Notes: a model not told the origin generated them from the sequence alone. A stretch of 64,000 bases of DNA from Undaria pinnatifida (GCA_012845835.1 JABAKD010000001.1:13857684-13921683); one strand, 5' to 3'. Shown: positions 22,440 to 33,923, numbered from the stretch's first letter. Translations and numbers: made by a program.

Positions 22440-22600
22440 CTTGCGAGCGGTTGTTGGAAGGATGCAATTCACCCTTCCTGCGACTCGCCGAACACCTCAC
22501 CGCGCTTCGCGCTTGGTGCAAACAATGTCCAGCTGGTTGGTGAAAACCTGACGTGCTCTGTCCCGGCATAGTAGCGACGCGAGGTTCTATGGTCGTACGA
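22440..22600 (+). repeat. Dispersed repeat D, copy 1
   Basis: CGACTCGCCGAACA, GCGCTTCGCGCTTGGTGC and GGTGAAAACCTGACGTGCTC are shared with 29.60-29.74 kb, and partly with 38.25-38.31 kb. A reverse-strand frame gives a G[QR]STSG[FL]H[QR]P motif in both full copies, but stops differ and no family is known to me. Confidence 0.5.
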
Positions 22601-22627
22601 CCAGTATCATGCACAGCGCGTGTCGCA

Positions 22628-22786
22628 CCAACTCCTTGGATTGTGCCGTACAACTCCTTGGATTGTGTCGTAAAACTCCTTGGATTGTGTCGGACCCAAC
22701 TCCTTACATTGTGTCGTACAGCTCCTTGGATAGTGTCGTATAACTCCTTGGGTTGTGCCGTATAAGTCCTTGGATTGTGTCGTAGA
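22628..22786 (+). repeat. 23-bp tandem repeat, seven copies
   Basis: The unit is CAACTCCTTGGATTGTGTCG plus TA and one base, with scattered substitutions. It sits directly downstream of dispersed repeat D. Confidence 0.8.
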
Positions 22787-22799
22787 TCGGAACGTGAAT

Positions 22800-24012
22800 G
22801 AACTCCTTCCTGACCCAGCAGCCCGCTTTGCTTCGTCAATACCAAAGTGGAAGATGCCGTGCGTGATGAAAAGTCAATACTTTTGGTCAATTTTTTTTAC
22901 GATGAAGCTCCCAAAAAAAGGATTGAAAACCCAAAATCCGTCGTAGAATGAATGTAATTATTAAAAATATAGTCTATAGTCTAGACCATGTCGATAAGAT
23001 TATTACATACATCTGTATAGTCTAAGCCATGTGATTTGTCAGCGCGTTATGCTTCCAGTTTTATCAAAACGCACAAGTTCTGGGTGGGTAAAAGTTGAGC
23101 GAGGCTAGAGAGGGTGGGGTTACATGCTGCGGCGCGTAACCCCCACCGCGGTATCTCTTAGGTTGCAGAGGGGGGAAGGGAAGCAGCGTCGTAGGTAATA
23201 AATGACGGCAAGATAACGCGTGCTAGCTGCGGTGTAGACGTAGCACGTTTTTGTCGAAACACGTTTCATTCTGAATGGTGGAGGGCTGTGTCCTTGATCC
23301 AAAATCGTGGGGAAAAATCCTTTCTTTGTATATCTTACCTGCTGTACTAGGTCATGGGAATAGTTCATCGACTTGCACGCGTTCGTTTTTCTCGCAATCG
23401 GAATCGTTCTTTCTGGGCGAGGTTAAGGCCTCCCAGCCCGAGGAACCTCGTTCAGAAACGAAAGTGTGCGCCTTCTGTCGTGGCGCGCATCCTACAGCAG
23501 CGGCCACCGCCTCACGGTGCTGGGGCAGGGGATTTGCGTCCGGTTTGCAACGTAAGGAGGCTTTATGTGGGCCAAGACTACGGTCGGGGATATGTTTACA
23601 GCCTCTTTGTCGCTAATGGGTTGTCACCACTCGCACGAGCGACTCTTAACCTCACTGACAGAAACACTCCAGGCGATGAGCTTGGCGCAGCGTCGCCAAC
23701 CCTTTCATAGTGTGCATTCACATCGCAAAAGTTAGTGCGAGAAGTATCTCAGATATCAGCACGAAGGCTTTGATCAAACCACAAAAAAGGAACGGGCGCG
23801 AGTGACCCTGAGCCACCGCATTATTAAACAAAAACGAAACAAAGCGACCCCCAAAAATGGGCCCCTTGCCGGACTTTTGGGCTATTGATTGCAAACAATG
23901 GTTGCACCGCCGCGAGCTCGTCCTGTTGTTAGAGATTCGCTCGGTGAGTTCGCGTTCGTCGCTTGTTTGGTCGAAACGCGTGGGCCTCAAAAGGGTCTAC
24001 TCGTGAAGTGAA
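22800..24012. other. No supported gene
   Basis: A plus-strand frame 23354-23710 starts with ATG (118 codons) and is Arg/Pro-rich with no recognisable domain. It overlaps a decayed MITE terminus near 23478. Nothing else stands out. Confidence 0.35.
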
Positions 24013-24524
24013 GTGGTACTACAGCAGTTTAGCAGTATTGAAACAGTTCGCGTGGGAACGGAAGACGGGGCACCTGCTTTACTTTTGCGCACCGCTTTAT
24101 TTTTTTTACGTGCACATGGTGAATTATATGGGGCTGAAGACATGTTCCACGGAAACCATAGTCTATGCCTATATGGAAGTATCGTCCCGTTCGTTGACGC
24201 TCTGGTAGGTAACATCCACCGCCGGCCTGCATACCCTTCACGTGAAGCGTAGGAAGCACCCGACTAATGCACGTGACGCAGCTTGCAAGGTTAGGTATCG
24301 GTCGGTCAAGAGAAGTCAAAGAGCTGACGGATTTTTCAGTCGTAAATACGAATACATGCACGCGAGAATCATACGTATGGACAGGGCAAGAGTTTGTACT
24401 GCTAGCCCCTGCTGTATCGCACCTTGTGTATGTCCCTGGCAAGCCCTGGCTTCTGGGCATCCAGCCCTACCCTCGAGCGGTGCATAAGGACGGCTTTACG
24501 ATAGCAGCGGTGCTCGGGGTATAG
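24013..24524 (+). CDS. Possible two-exon unknown protein, doubtful
   Basis: Two plus frames could be joined in phase 0 across a 77-bp intron: 24013-24204, donor CTG/GTAGGT, acceptor GTGACGCAG, then 24282-24524. The second part contains VKELTDFSVVNTNT and YVPGKPWLLGIQ before a stop. There is no ATG at the left end, and the opposite strand is also open for 143 codons. No family is recognised. Confidence 0.2.
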
Positions 24525-25590
24525 GCGCCACCGCCCGCCACTCATACGGGTGTATTGACACCTTTACACGAGTATCATTTGGGTGGCATCAAATCATGTT
24601 CCTTTGTGTTACCGCTCGAGCCCAGCATTGCAATATACTCAGTATATGCAGCCGGGATACAGTTGTAACCGTTTTTTTTTGTTTTCGACGAAAGTGGATA
24701 ATTTACGCCGCACATCGTGCGACCTAGTTGTCGTACGACAACAACAGCAGTTTAGTAGTAAGCTGCAAAGCTGCGCAGTCGCCCACTACTCAGGTACGTG
24801 TACAAGTACGAGTGCGTTTTGACAGGCGTTAAATTGTTTTTCTTCCGTGTGTGTTTTCATGTTTGTTTTTACGGCTTAAGCTTAACCGTTTTTTGTCCGT
24901 CGAAACCAAATTCCGCCGCACCTCGAACGATTTCTTTTTATTACGCCGCACCCTGGCCGCACGAGAGTGTCCTCCAGCTCTAGGTCACGGTCACATGCAA
25001 CGTACACGGCAGTGCGAGGTGTACGACTGCCGGCCTATAGATTGGGCTAACGAGTGTTTGGTGCAACTCTCGCCACGATATGAACATTGCTGGTCTGAAC
25101 GCCATTTATTTATGTGCGTATGCTCTTCAAACGTTTATTTCTGCCCAACCTCCGACATCCAGCACAAACATAGACTAGTCTACATCGTCTCGTACAAGTA
25201 TGGACTAGTCTAGTGTTCGACGTGCATATAGTCGGTGCCCGTGCCGAGTGTTCGTGTCCAGACATAAACGACGAGCACGAGTACGGCAATAGCTCTGTAC
25301 CTGTCATCACAGTCTCCGAGACAGAAAACATGCTATTAATAGAGACGATATATAGACTATGCGAAAGCCTGTCTGTCTGTGGACACCATTCATTGGCAAG
25401 CAATCCCGTATTATCTCCAAAACAATCTCCTCCCTAAAATACGTACAATAATAGTCTAGTAGCATACATAGCGCGTGTGCTTCACGACAATAGGTTCCGT
25501 GGTGTGGTGGCGGTAGCACTTCTATTTTCCCAAAAATGCAAAAACTCACTCGCGCCTGACCGACGGAGTTGCCCAGGTGAAGAGCTATGT
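24525..25590. other. No supported gene
   Basis: Short frames only. Small local repeats such as GACTAGTCTA occur near 25175 and 25205. Confidence 0.35.
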
Positions 25591-25596
25591 ACGCAG

Positions 25597-25924
25597 CCGG
25601 TCGCCCCGGTGGCGTGTCAGGCTATATCCTCGAACCTGGTATATATAAGTCAGTTCCGTGAGTTCGAGCCTCGCCGAGTGCTTTCTCGTATAAATTCGTT
25701 GGGACTTTTTCTTGTGCACAAATTGACTTGCGGAAAGCGCGAGAGCGTGAGTTAGCAATACACTCGATGAAAAATCGACGAGCAGTGGGATTGCTGAACC
25801 CTATGCGCGATAAAAATTGAAGGCAAGAACCGGGGGGAAGAAGGGACGACACCTACCTGTGACCACGGCTTGTCCACAACAAGCTGGAAAGTAAAATTGT
25901 GAGAAGAAAAAAAAAAAAAAAAAA
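25597..25924 (+). mobile_element. tRNA-derived SINE, copy 1
   Basis: An A-box-like TGGCGTGTCAGG (25610) and a B-box-like GAGTTCGAGCC (25660) are spaced as in tRNA promoters. A body follows (GCGAGAGCGTGAGTTAGC, GATAAAAATTGAAGGCAAGA, GACCACGGCTTGTCCA) and a poly-A tail of about 19 bases. It is flanked by the direct repeat ACGCAG at 25591 and 25925. It is presumably transcribed by RNA polymerase III and moved by LINE machinery; no LINE is visible here. Confidence 0.7.
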
Positions 25925-25930
25925 ACGCAG

Positions 25931-27170
25931 TAACGCCTGCTACGATAGATATTTTTTATAGAAGAGGAAACACTTTCTTACGTTCTGGCTTTTTTTTTGC
26001 CGAATTTTGAAACTCCTTATGACCCAATAATATCGCAGTGGAACGTCGTTTTTTTCCGTATGGTGCACATTTTTTGTTTACCGTTTCATACCTGGTATGA
26101 TAGCTATATTTTGGGTGCACATTGCATTACTCAGGGGGTACACAGCAATTTCGTTTTTCTCGCAATCAGTTATTTTGGGTAAATTTTTTTTAGATCTCTC
26201 TCTTGTCAATGCAAGGATGCTCAGAAGAGTGCGAATCGGTGCACTGCACCTTTTCTGCCGCACAGGATACCGTATGCCACACCATATGCGCCCAGCATCG
26301 TAGTAACCTAAAAACCGATCAGAAGGACAGGGCTCCTTAGCCACAAAAATCGTCGTCGGAATTTCGTACATTTTTTTTGCAATGATTTTAGTCGGATATG
26401 CCACAAACTTGGCCATGGGCACATGTATATTCATCGGGCGGCACTTCCCCCCCCCCCCCCCCCCCCCCAACAGGTCAGTATTGCCCCCGAGGGGTATACT
26501 CCTATACTATACAATATACTATATACTCCGGAGTAATTATTATTATTATTGCCCTCCCTCCAACACTATAGCGTAGATGCCGTTCCGATATAAATCGAAT
26601 ATCCTTCCATAAAGCAGCAAGCACTAGTACCTAATATGAAGTCGAATGATCGCTCCATTTTGTTTTTCCACGTGATTTTCTCGTTGTATACCTAGGCCAT
26701 GCGATTTTTTTCATCCGGCATCATATATATGTGTATGTGTATTGGCAGTTTTGTTTATCTCCAAATCAGCTTTTGGGAGGGGTAGGTCTTAAGCTCGAAA
26801 AGTGAAAGAAAACCTCAGAAAAAACGAAAAAAGTGGTGTGCCCCTCCCCATCGTGGTGAGCGTCTGGGCGAGCTATAGTCTACACACAAGCTATGTATGT
26901 TAGACGTGCACCATTCGCTGCTGTCTGAGGCACTCTCGTTCGAGAGGAGATCTATCTATCTATGCCGTTTCTGAACTCATGAGTAAAAAAAAAAAAACTT
27001 ATTTTGATGGCAAAAAACCTAAACAAAACTGCTCACCCGATGAATAATCTGATGGCCTACCTAGTTAGGTACACACAAAATAATAAAAAAAAATCCGCCA
27101 CCGCAAGAAATAATTGAAAAAATCCTGACGATTTTTGGGTCGAGGGAGCTCCGCAAACGTTGTACCAGGA
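25931..27170. other. Decayed MITE-like DNA, no gene
   Basis: MITE-1-type pieces occur near 25937 (GCCTGCTACGATAGATA) and 26320-26360. A C run lies at 26448-26468. An AT-rich TATACTATACAATATACTA stretch occurs near 26500, and MITE-1 interior markers recur around 26690-27140. No exon is supported. Confidence 0.45.
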
Positions 27171-27194
27171 GCAAAAAAAAGTATATATCATATA

Positions 27195-27358
27195 TATAGC
27201 TACACTGTAGTTGCAAGGGGAGTCGCCGACCTATATCCTTCATGAGGACACACAACCCGTAATACGCGCGATCGGAGTATCACACACAGCTTGCAAAGAT
27301 GAGTTGCGACAAAATATTCGATCTCACAGCTGGAGTGTATTTTCATTTTTCATAGTAT
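27195..27358 (+). repeat. Dispersed repeat E, copy 1
   Basis: This is nearly identical to 41947-42110 over about 165 bp, sharing GCTACACTGTAGTTGCAA, GAGTCGCCGACCTATATCCT, AATACGCGCGATCGGAGTAT and ATCTCACAGCTGGAGT. Partial relatives lie near 33.64, 34.33 and 41.23 kb. Confidence 0.7.
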
Positions 27359-27564
27359 ATTTATAGTCGAAAAGGTGTCACCTCTATCTTCGCAGGCGGC
27401 TTCAGAGACCCTCAAGCCACTACCCTGAGAAGGCAGGGCACTCTTTGCCGTGTAGCGTGTGTCTGTGCCCAGTTTTGAATGGGTAGGCGCTGGGTCGAAA
27501 AAAGTATTAAATACTGACGACTGGTTCTACGATAGCCCCCCTCCCCGAAGCCAGTGATATTGCT

Positions 27565-27800
27565 CGACGGAAGTTTCACGGCCTGCTCGATACGAGCAAG
27601 GATGCTATGCAAAAGATATCTTCGTACTTCGAATCGAATGTATATATATATATGTTTTCTTGTTTGCGAAGAACTATCGAACGGTGACGTCGGGGTGGGT
27701 GGCAAGGGGCAACGTGTTTCAGGAGATACTGCCGGGAGCTGGTTTCAAAACCGGCGATTTTTTCGACGAAAACATAAGGGGGGGGGGGGCTACCGTAGGA
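27565..27800 (+). mobile_element. MITE-3 copy
   Basis: CTCGATACGAGCAAGGATGC, TTCAGGAGATACTGCCGGG, AGCTGGTTTCAAAACCGG and a terminal G run with CTACCGTAGGACGATTC match the copies at 12.1 kb and 29 kb. Confidence 0.5.
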
Positions 27801-28014
27801 CGATTCTTGATATTGAAACCGTCCAGCGTCACAATCCAACGGAAACCCAACGAAAAAAAAACGGCGAAACCAAAAGTGGCGAAGAAATGCGTTTTTTTTT
27901 TCCTTCTATTTCTTTATTTTCTGCCGTAAGTTAAAAACAAAATGGTTAAGAAATGCGTTTTTCCTTCCCTCCTTTTTATTTTTTGACCTATTATCGAATT
28001 TTTTCCTTGATTGG

Positions 28015-28050
28015 TTAGTTGGTTGGTTGGTTGGTTGGTTGGTTGGTTGG
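28015..28050 (+). repeat. GGTT microsatellite
   Basis: About eight GGTT units are followed by GGCCTTGGGAAATAACA. A second shorter copy with the same flank occurs at 28813-28830. Confidence 0.85.
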
Positions 28051-28303
28051 CCTTGGGAAATAACAACAATCGGCTTCAAAAACATTTTTAGCGTTCTTCT
28101 TTTGTACCTCAACAGCGGTGGGAAAGTCGCAAACACACTTACCCTTTCGTTTTCCTTCCGAGCGATAGGTGTCCTGTACAGTTCGTTTCACTATACAAAC
28201 GAGCATTCGTGCCCCCTTGTGATGGTATGTTTCGCAAAGCCTACATTAGCAAGGCAGTACACGCGTGGGGTAGGAACGCGAAACCGTCACCGCTGTAAAG
28301 AAG

Positions 28304-28584
28304 ACGCGTTCTTCGATAGAGGCGCACCACGTGTTTCGTAATACTACTCCTCACTACATGAACTTAAGACATGTTCTTCTGAACCCAAAAATTGATTTTA
28401 AATATATATATATATATACCTGCTTTATCGCGGATGGAAAATTCAAACATGGCCTAGGTGTACAACGATAATCATCAGCGAAAAAGAAAACAACAACCTA
28501 GATTTCGGACGATTTTAGGTCGAGGAGCCTCGTCACTCAGCGACCAATTCCGACGAAAAGGTGCTTCCTCTATCATTGCACGCG
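28304..28584 (+). mobile_element. MITE-1 copy h
   Basis: The left end is ACGCGTTCTTCGATAGAGGC and the right end is GCTTCCTCTATCATTGCACG. The interior carries CATGGCCTAGGTGTACAACG and GGACGATTTTAGGTCGAGG as in other copies. Confidence 0.6.
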
Positions 28585-28935
28585 TCCGAGTTCCATCCTA
28601 GGACACTTCTTTGTGTACCAACTCCGGATGGGCAATAGCTGGGTCATGCAAAAACACATCGTGACGGTATTGAAACCGTCCAACCTCACACACGATCTAA
28701 GGCCAACCCAAAACCACCCACGAGAAATCGTCGGGGGAAATAAATAATGTTTAAGCAACAAGTTTTTCCTACAGCTTTTGTGTGCCTTCTAACCTACCTG
28801 GTAAGCTTTTCATTGGTTGGTTGGCCTTGGGTTAACACAGTCATTGGTTTCAATACTGTTTTTAACGTTTTTTTTCCAATCCAACGGCGTTGGAAATCGC
28901 GAAACACCGTAATGTTCCATTTTCGGATTGTTGTA

Positions 28936-29140
28936 CGGTAGCCCCCCCCCAACTTTTCGTTAACGAAAGCGCTGGTGTTAAAACCAGCTCCCGGCCGTAT
29001 CTCCTGAAGTACTGTGCTCCTTGAAGCTCCCACCTCGTTCGATAGTCCTTCGCGAACGACAAAGTATGTGAGGATGATTTTTTCGTGGAATCCTTCCTCG
29101 TGTCGAGCAACCATAAAACGTTCGATAGAAAATATCGCTG
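28936..29140 (-). mobile_element. MITE-3 copy, inverted
   Basis: The reverse complement shows GCTCGACACGAGGAAGGAT, CTTCAGGAGATACGGCCGG, GAGCTGGTTTTAACACCAG and a terminal G run with CTACCGTACAACAATCC. Confidence 0.5.
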
Positions 29141-29269
29141 GTTTTGGAGGGGGGGGGGGGGCGTCCTCGACCAAAAGCTTTTCGTAGCAGAGGCGTCTTC
29201 GACACCCTTAAGTTGTGAGCAGAAACCCGAAACGCAATGAGCCCTGGAGCAAGAGTTCGCTGACTGTTT

Positions 29270-29375
29270 TTATTTTATCACCTGGACTTGCGAGTTGGAA
29301 AATCATGCCGGGCACCGTCCGAAAGTTGCTGCCCTCCCTAGCCACCTCGGCTGAAAGAAGCTCGCCCCCCCCACC
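29270..29375 (-). pseudogene. Degenerate copy of the locus C terminal exon
   Basis: On the minus strand, GGGCAGCAACT and ACTCGCAAGTCCAGG align with the last exon of locus C (29881-30033), with small deletions between them. The frame is shifted relative to the intact exon. It lies about 500 bp downstream of the intact exon in the same orientation. Confidence 0.45.
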
Positions 29376-29599
29376 CGATCCCCTCCCCTCCCCTCCCTTA
29401 TGGTCTCTTGCAACTACGGCCGAGCGTGATGCGATTATGCTCTCGCTAAGGCATCCACGCGGTAGTTACCTAGTATCCCCGTTGATGTATCTGAAAGTGG
29501 CCACGCCAGAGCAACAAAAACTCTTCGAAGCTGCCATCCGATAGTCAAAAAAGAACGCAGAAGGGTTCGGCAAAATCGCCTCGCATGTGGTTCTTAGTA

Positions 29600-29740
29600 G
29601 GATGTAGCCCACCCGCCATGCGACTCGCCGAACATCCCATGGGCGCTTCGCGCTTGGTGCGCGCGGTCTCTGCCTGGTCGGTGAAGACCCGACGTGCTCC
29701 TTCCCGGCGTTGACGGGATGCGACGGTCAATCGTCTTGTG
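29600..29740 (+). repeat. Dispersed repeat D, copy 2
   Basis: CGACTCGCCGAACATCCC, GCGCTTCGCGCTTGGTGC and GGTGAAGACCCGACGTGCTC match the copy at 22.44 kb. Confidence 0.5.
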
Positions 29741-29880
29741 ACTACGGCTATCCTCAGAACGAGTGCCCCCCCCTCCCCCCCCTCCTCCCAACCCGAGTTA
29801 CAAAAAACTAAAGTCGAGTTGGCTGAACGGAAATCCACAAAAAAAAATCATCATGGAAAAATGTAAGTTTTATGGGTTGA

Positions 29881-30033
29881 TTATTTCAACCCCTGGACTT
29901 GCGAGTACGAAATAATGTTGGGCATCTCGTCCGGCATGTAGTTGCTGCCTTTCCTCGCCAACGCCCTCTTCGCCACCCCAGCCGGAAGCTCAATCCCACC
30001 CCCACCAGCACCGACCGGTGTTCGCGCCTGCCC
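29881..30033 (-). CDS. Locus C terminal exon
   Basis: The acceptor is excellent (TTTCTCTTTCCCGTATATATACAG, positions 30034-30057). Fifty codons begin GQARTPVGAGGGG, continue LPAGVAKRALARKGSNYMPD, and end YSQVQGLK with TAA at 29881-29883. No domain is recognised; the segment is basic and then acidic-neutral. Confidence 0.55.
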   Translation of the reverse strand, partial: GQARTPVGAGGGGIELPAGVAKRALARKGSNYMPDEMPNIISYSQVQGLK

Positions 30034-31656
30034 CTGTATATATACGGGAAAGAGAAAAGTTTTCCGTGTCAGGCAGGGGGGGGTGAGAAGAGAGGGGAGA
30101 GGGGAGGGGGGGGGGTTAGGAACGAGCAGGGAGGGGGGAGGGGGAAGGGTTCGAAACCAGCGACACCGATCGGGTCTCGCGTCTGGCCCTACATACGGGA
30201 AAGGGAAAGGGTTTCCACGGGATTGGGGGGGGGCGGGGGGGGTGTACTCCGTTTGTGCATGGCCGTAATCGTATGACAATAGAGGGGGGGCTAGGAATCA
30301 ACAGGAACGATCGATGTCTGCGCCTGCCCCTAAATAAGGATGGAAGATCGCAAAGTTCCATTCCAGACAGGGCGGGTTTGGAGGAGGGGTGACGGTGGCT
30401 GGGACGGGAGTTGGGACGAGGCGGCGGGGGGGCGAGAGGTGCATACGTAGTGATCCGCGCTATGGCCTCGCTCACCCCGCTAGTGCCACTACTTCAGTAA
30501 CCGCTGCGGGAAAGCGTAGTATTTCCCGGCCAAATTTTGATTTCATTATGGTTTTTCGGATCTTCCGAGAGCCCCAGCACCTTTGTGTAAACACACGGAC
30601 TCTGGTGTTTTTACAGGAGTTAATGTGACACAACAACAACAACAAGCAACAACAACAACAAGCAGCAAGCAACAACAACAACAACAACAACAACCGCCAC
30701 CGCTAAAGAAACGACGTCGCGGCTATAGTTATCACTTATGAAACCGCTGTTACCTGGTCCACTCCGACCTCCGTTGCTGCCACCGCTGCCCCCACTGTTA
30801 CTGTTGCCGTAACCACTAGGGTTAACCTAGCTTTCCACTAACGTTGCTCCTATAGATACCCTTCTCATTATGGGTATCGCTGCCACGGTCGTTTCCGATA
30901 CCGATATCGATACTGCTACGGAACAATTATACTCGAGAATACAATCACTGTCACTGCCGCAATCATACACGCTACTGATACCGCTTCCGTCTCCCCTGCA
31001 GCTGCCGCTAGAGTTGAAAATACCAATAAAGTCGTCATTATCGATAGCGATACCGATATCGATATCGACAACGATACCGACACCGACACCGATATTTCTA
31101 CGTATGATATTGTCGGCAACAGTGTCGCCATCGCTGCAGACACCATCACCGCGGTTGAAAGCACCGGTATGTTTATCGTTCTCGTCGCTGTTACCGTTTC
31201 CGCTACCGCCATCACTGCAGCGGAAATGGAGCATAGTTTATGATACCGCAGCATGCTGCATGCTTCCAGCGTGACAGCGCTACCGAACATCGCCCCGGAC
31301 TGAGGATACTTCTTGCCCCCCTCCCCCCCGCTGCCCGTCCACCGCCCCTCCAACTCCCTTGTCACCTCTCCCACTATCACTACCAACCCCCGCCTCATCC
31401 CCCCCTTTCGTGATCCCACCTTTGAATGAAATCTCTCAACGTGATTGACCAGCGTGACAGCGTTGCCGAACATCGCCCCACAATGAGGGCACTTCTCCCT
31501 CCCCCCTCCCCCGCCTCCTCCGCCTCCCGTCCCCGCTCCTGCCGCTCCGGAATGCCCCCTAGCTTTCGCGCTACTCTGTCGCGATGTGACAGTTCGCCTC
31601 GCAGGGCTAGTCGCGCCACCCTCTCCGGCCAATACGTTAGCGCGGGGAGAAAACAT
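29881..31656 (-). CDS. Locus C: small C2H2 zinc-finger protein, two exons
   Basis: Model: exon 31656-31420, intron with donor AAG/GTGGGA and acceptor TATATATACAG, then exon 30033-29881, phase 0 at the junction, about 129 residues. One C2H2 finger is complete: Cys-x2-Cys-x12-His-x4-His, with the usual Phe and Leu spacing. It is preceded by a Ser/Arg-rich segment and a glycine run. Such fingers usually bind nucleic acid or protein; one finger alone does not define a target. The ATG at 31656 is a possible start, but an acceptor (CCATCCCCAG) at 31665 could instead make this an internal exon. The neighbouring introns and flanks contain decayed copies of both exons. Confidence 0.5.
30140..30340 (-). 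pseudogene. Two partial copies of the terminal-exon head, each with an acceptor
   Basis: CCTTATTTAG/GGGCAGGCGC (exon-like start 30329) and CGTATGTAG/GGCCAGACGC (start 30188) repeat the acceptor and first codons of the true exon at 30033. Spacing is about 141 and 155 bp. After about 40 bases each copy runs into C-rich (minus-strand) intron DNA. Confidence 0.5.
30625..30700 (+). repeat. CAA trinucleotide array with AGC interruptions
   Basis: About 25 triplets lie inside the locus C intron. Confidence 0.85.
31268..31350 (-). pseudogene. Decayed copy of the zinc-finger exon
   Basis: The minus strand gives KKYPQSGAMFGSAVTL, matching KCPHCGAMFGNAVTL. Both metal-binding cysteines are lost and the histidine part is missing. 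It lies just downstream of the intact exon, within the intron. Confidence 0.55.
31420..31656 (-). CDS. Locus C exon 1: C2H2 finger exon
   Basis: The finger reads from KCPHCGAMF through to VERFH and ends HSK at the donor. Upstream sequence encodes a Ser/Thr/Arg-rich region and nine or more consecutive glycines. The frame remains open past the donor into low-complexity intron DNA. Confidence 0.55.
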
Positions 31657-31664
31657 GGGCGAGG

Positions 31665-33923
31665 CTGGGGATGGTGTTTGTCCCTGGGTGATGGTTGTGG
31701 CAGGGGGCAGGGTGGCAGGGCGGTGAGGGGGGCGGGGAAGAGGGGGGGGGGGCGGGGGGGGCGGGGGGGGTGTGTGATGGTGGTGGTGTTGATTGCGGTG
31801 GTGGTGGTGGGTGGTAGGTGGCGGTAGTGGTTGCCGAGGTACCGGGAAAACTCGGCTTAGAGTATGGTTGAAGAGGCTGGGGAGAGGGCAGGGAGGGGCA
31901 GTTCAAGACGAGAAGACTGTTGCCTCTCTGCGTCAGCGATTTGCAGGCATCGTTCTAAGGTCGTTGAAGGAGTTGGAGGTAGGGGGAGGGCGTGGTAGGT
32001 TATAGTGGTGCTGCTGAAAAAAAGCGCGATTAATCCCTACAGAACCGCACTACTATGTTTTTATGAAAAATACTTAGAACTAGTGTTGGATACATTTTTC
32101 GGGCGATATAAATGGTAGGGGTGGGGAATGGGTGTAAAAGCGTGGAAGATCTACAGCAGAAACTCGTCATGCTGAAATACATGCCCCATGAGAAGCACAC
32201 CTCCCCCGATAACGACGGACCTCACAGCAAACTGCGGCAGTAGATACGCCGGGGGGTGGTGCGCCGAACATCCGAAAAGGGCAGGTCCCACGCCTTACAA
32301 AATTCGAGAAGGCGATTTTTCGGCGAGTAGCTTCAAAACATGCTTCAATATTTTGGGGACTTGACTGCCTGGTTGTGTCTATAGCGACGTAAACAACGAC
32401 AGAAGCGATTTTTCCAACCGTTCACGAAGAGCGTGTAGCACAGCAGTAGGTATTATCACGCCCCTGCGCCGGTCCCTTTTCACGCCTCCCTCCATGCGTT
32501 GCACTTTTAAACGCACACCCTACCCCAGCACTATAGACGCACACACATTCGCGTAGCCGACGCTGTACTCGCACGTAAATAATAGAAGCCTGTAGGTACC
32601 TCGCTATGAAAAAGGCCTTTGTTTTGACCTTGCAAGGCCAAAACCGGCCTCATCCTACTAATTGCTACGACGCAACGGGACTCCTGTATTTCCCACCTTG
32701 CACTGCCCCTCCGCCTCCCCCGTCCCCTTTTGCCGTTCCCCAAGCCGCGATTTGCCGGTACCTTGACAACCACCACCCCACCACCTATCACCACCACCAC
32801 CTATCACTACCACCACCTATCACTAACACCACCTATCACTACCACTACCCATCACTACCACCACCTATCACTACCACTACCTATCACTACCACCAACAAC
32901 AACACCAACAACACCACCAACACCACCAACACCAACACCTATCACCATCACCAACACCACCACCACAACACCACGAACACCACGAACACCACCACCAATG
33001 CCAGAACTCAGCCTTGCCTCATCACAATACTCGAATCGTTTTCCGACAATTTTCTCCTTTTCAAAAACCTTCAAACAGGGTTTGCCCCTCAAAATACTTC
33101 GATTTGCGTGCGACAAATTCTTTAGAAGCCACAGAAAACAAAAGGTGCGGATTTTCTTTGTCAGTCGGACGCACCTACGTGCAACAACACCACCCTTGTA
33201 AAACACCCTGGTGCAACACCTTTTTGGCGATTTCTGGCTTGCACGTTGGCCCAGACCAAAGACGACCTCTACTCTAACCCTAAGCGTTGCTGTAACCCGA
33301 ATGCTTCGAGGGCACTGATGTCGGCGTGGGGGGGTCTCGCGGCTCGGTTGCTTGTTTCGGTGACGTTCAAACAAAGAAAAAAAGGGCGGCCGAAAGGCCA
33401 TCCTCCACCAACGAGACAGTAGTGTTGCGTGTGGAACAAAAAAACAAAAAGGTCACGGTGGTGTCGTACAAGAACAAAGTTACAAGGTGTACCTGTTGTA
33501 AAGCTGGGCCTGGTCCTGCCGGTCGAGCGACCGGTCACGAAAAACAGGAAAAGGATAGGTCCGAGGCTCACCGTAGGGCGGCCGGTGACGATCGTTACGA
33601 CAAGCAAAAGCTTAGAGATTGCCCTACAATGCACACCCGGTAACACGCGCGATCGAAGTGTCAAGACCAGCTTCGACGATGTCCTCGATCTCACAGCCGA
33701 ATCGTTTTTCTTTTTTGTTTTTCTTGTACGGAAAAGAAAACAAGCCGGCACGCCACACCGGCAAGTCAGTTGAACTCGGGATAGAAAACAAGCCGGCATG
33801 CCACACCGGCAAATCAGTTTACTCGGGAAGCAGGGAAACCGTCTGAGAAACGGGCGAGGGTTGTTACAGCAGCGAATGGAGGGGACGGGGGGAGAGAGGA
33901 GAGGAGAGGCGGGCACTCCATAC
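31665..33923. other. Repeat-rich stretch with no supported gene
   Basis: GGT/GGC-rich DNA occupies 31680-31830. A CAC/ACC array with CTATCA units fills about 32770-33000. An inverted pair (GGTACCGG...CGGCTT) occurs at about 31838 and 32745. A tandem CAAGCCGGCAYGCCACACCG block lies at 33740-33825. Long minus-strand frames (32877-33401, 33269-34261) cover much of this but have no recognisable domain outside the segment listed next. Confidence 0.4.

Noticed and set aside
22628-22786. CRISPR array
   Set aside because: The 23-bp units are contiguous with no spacers, in a eukaryotic context.
25597-25680. A true tRNA gene
   Set aside because: A- and B-box-like motifs are present but acceptor and T stems do not pair convincingly, and the unit continues into a body with a poly-A tail shared by two other copies: SINE instead.
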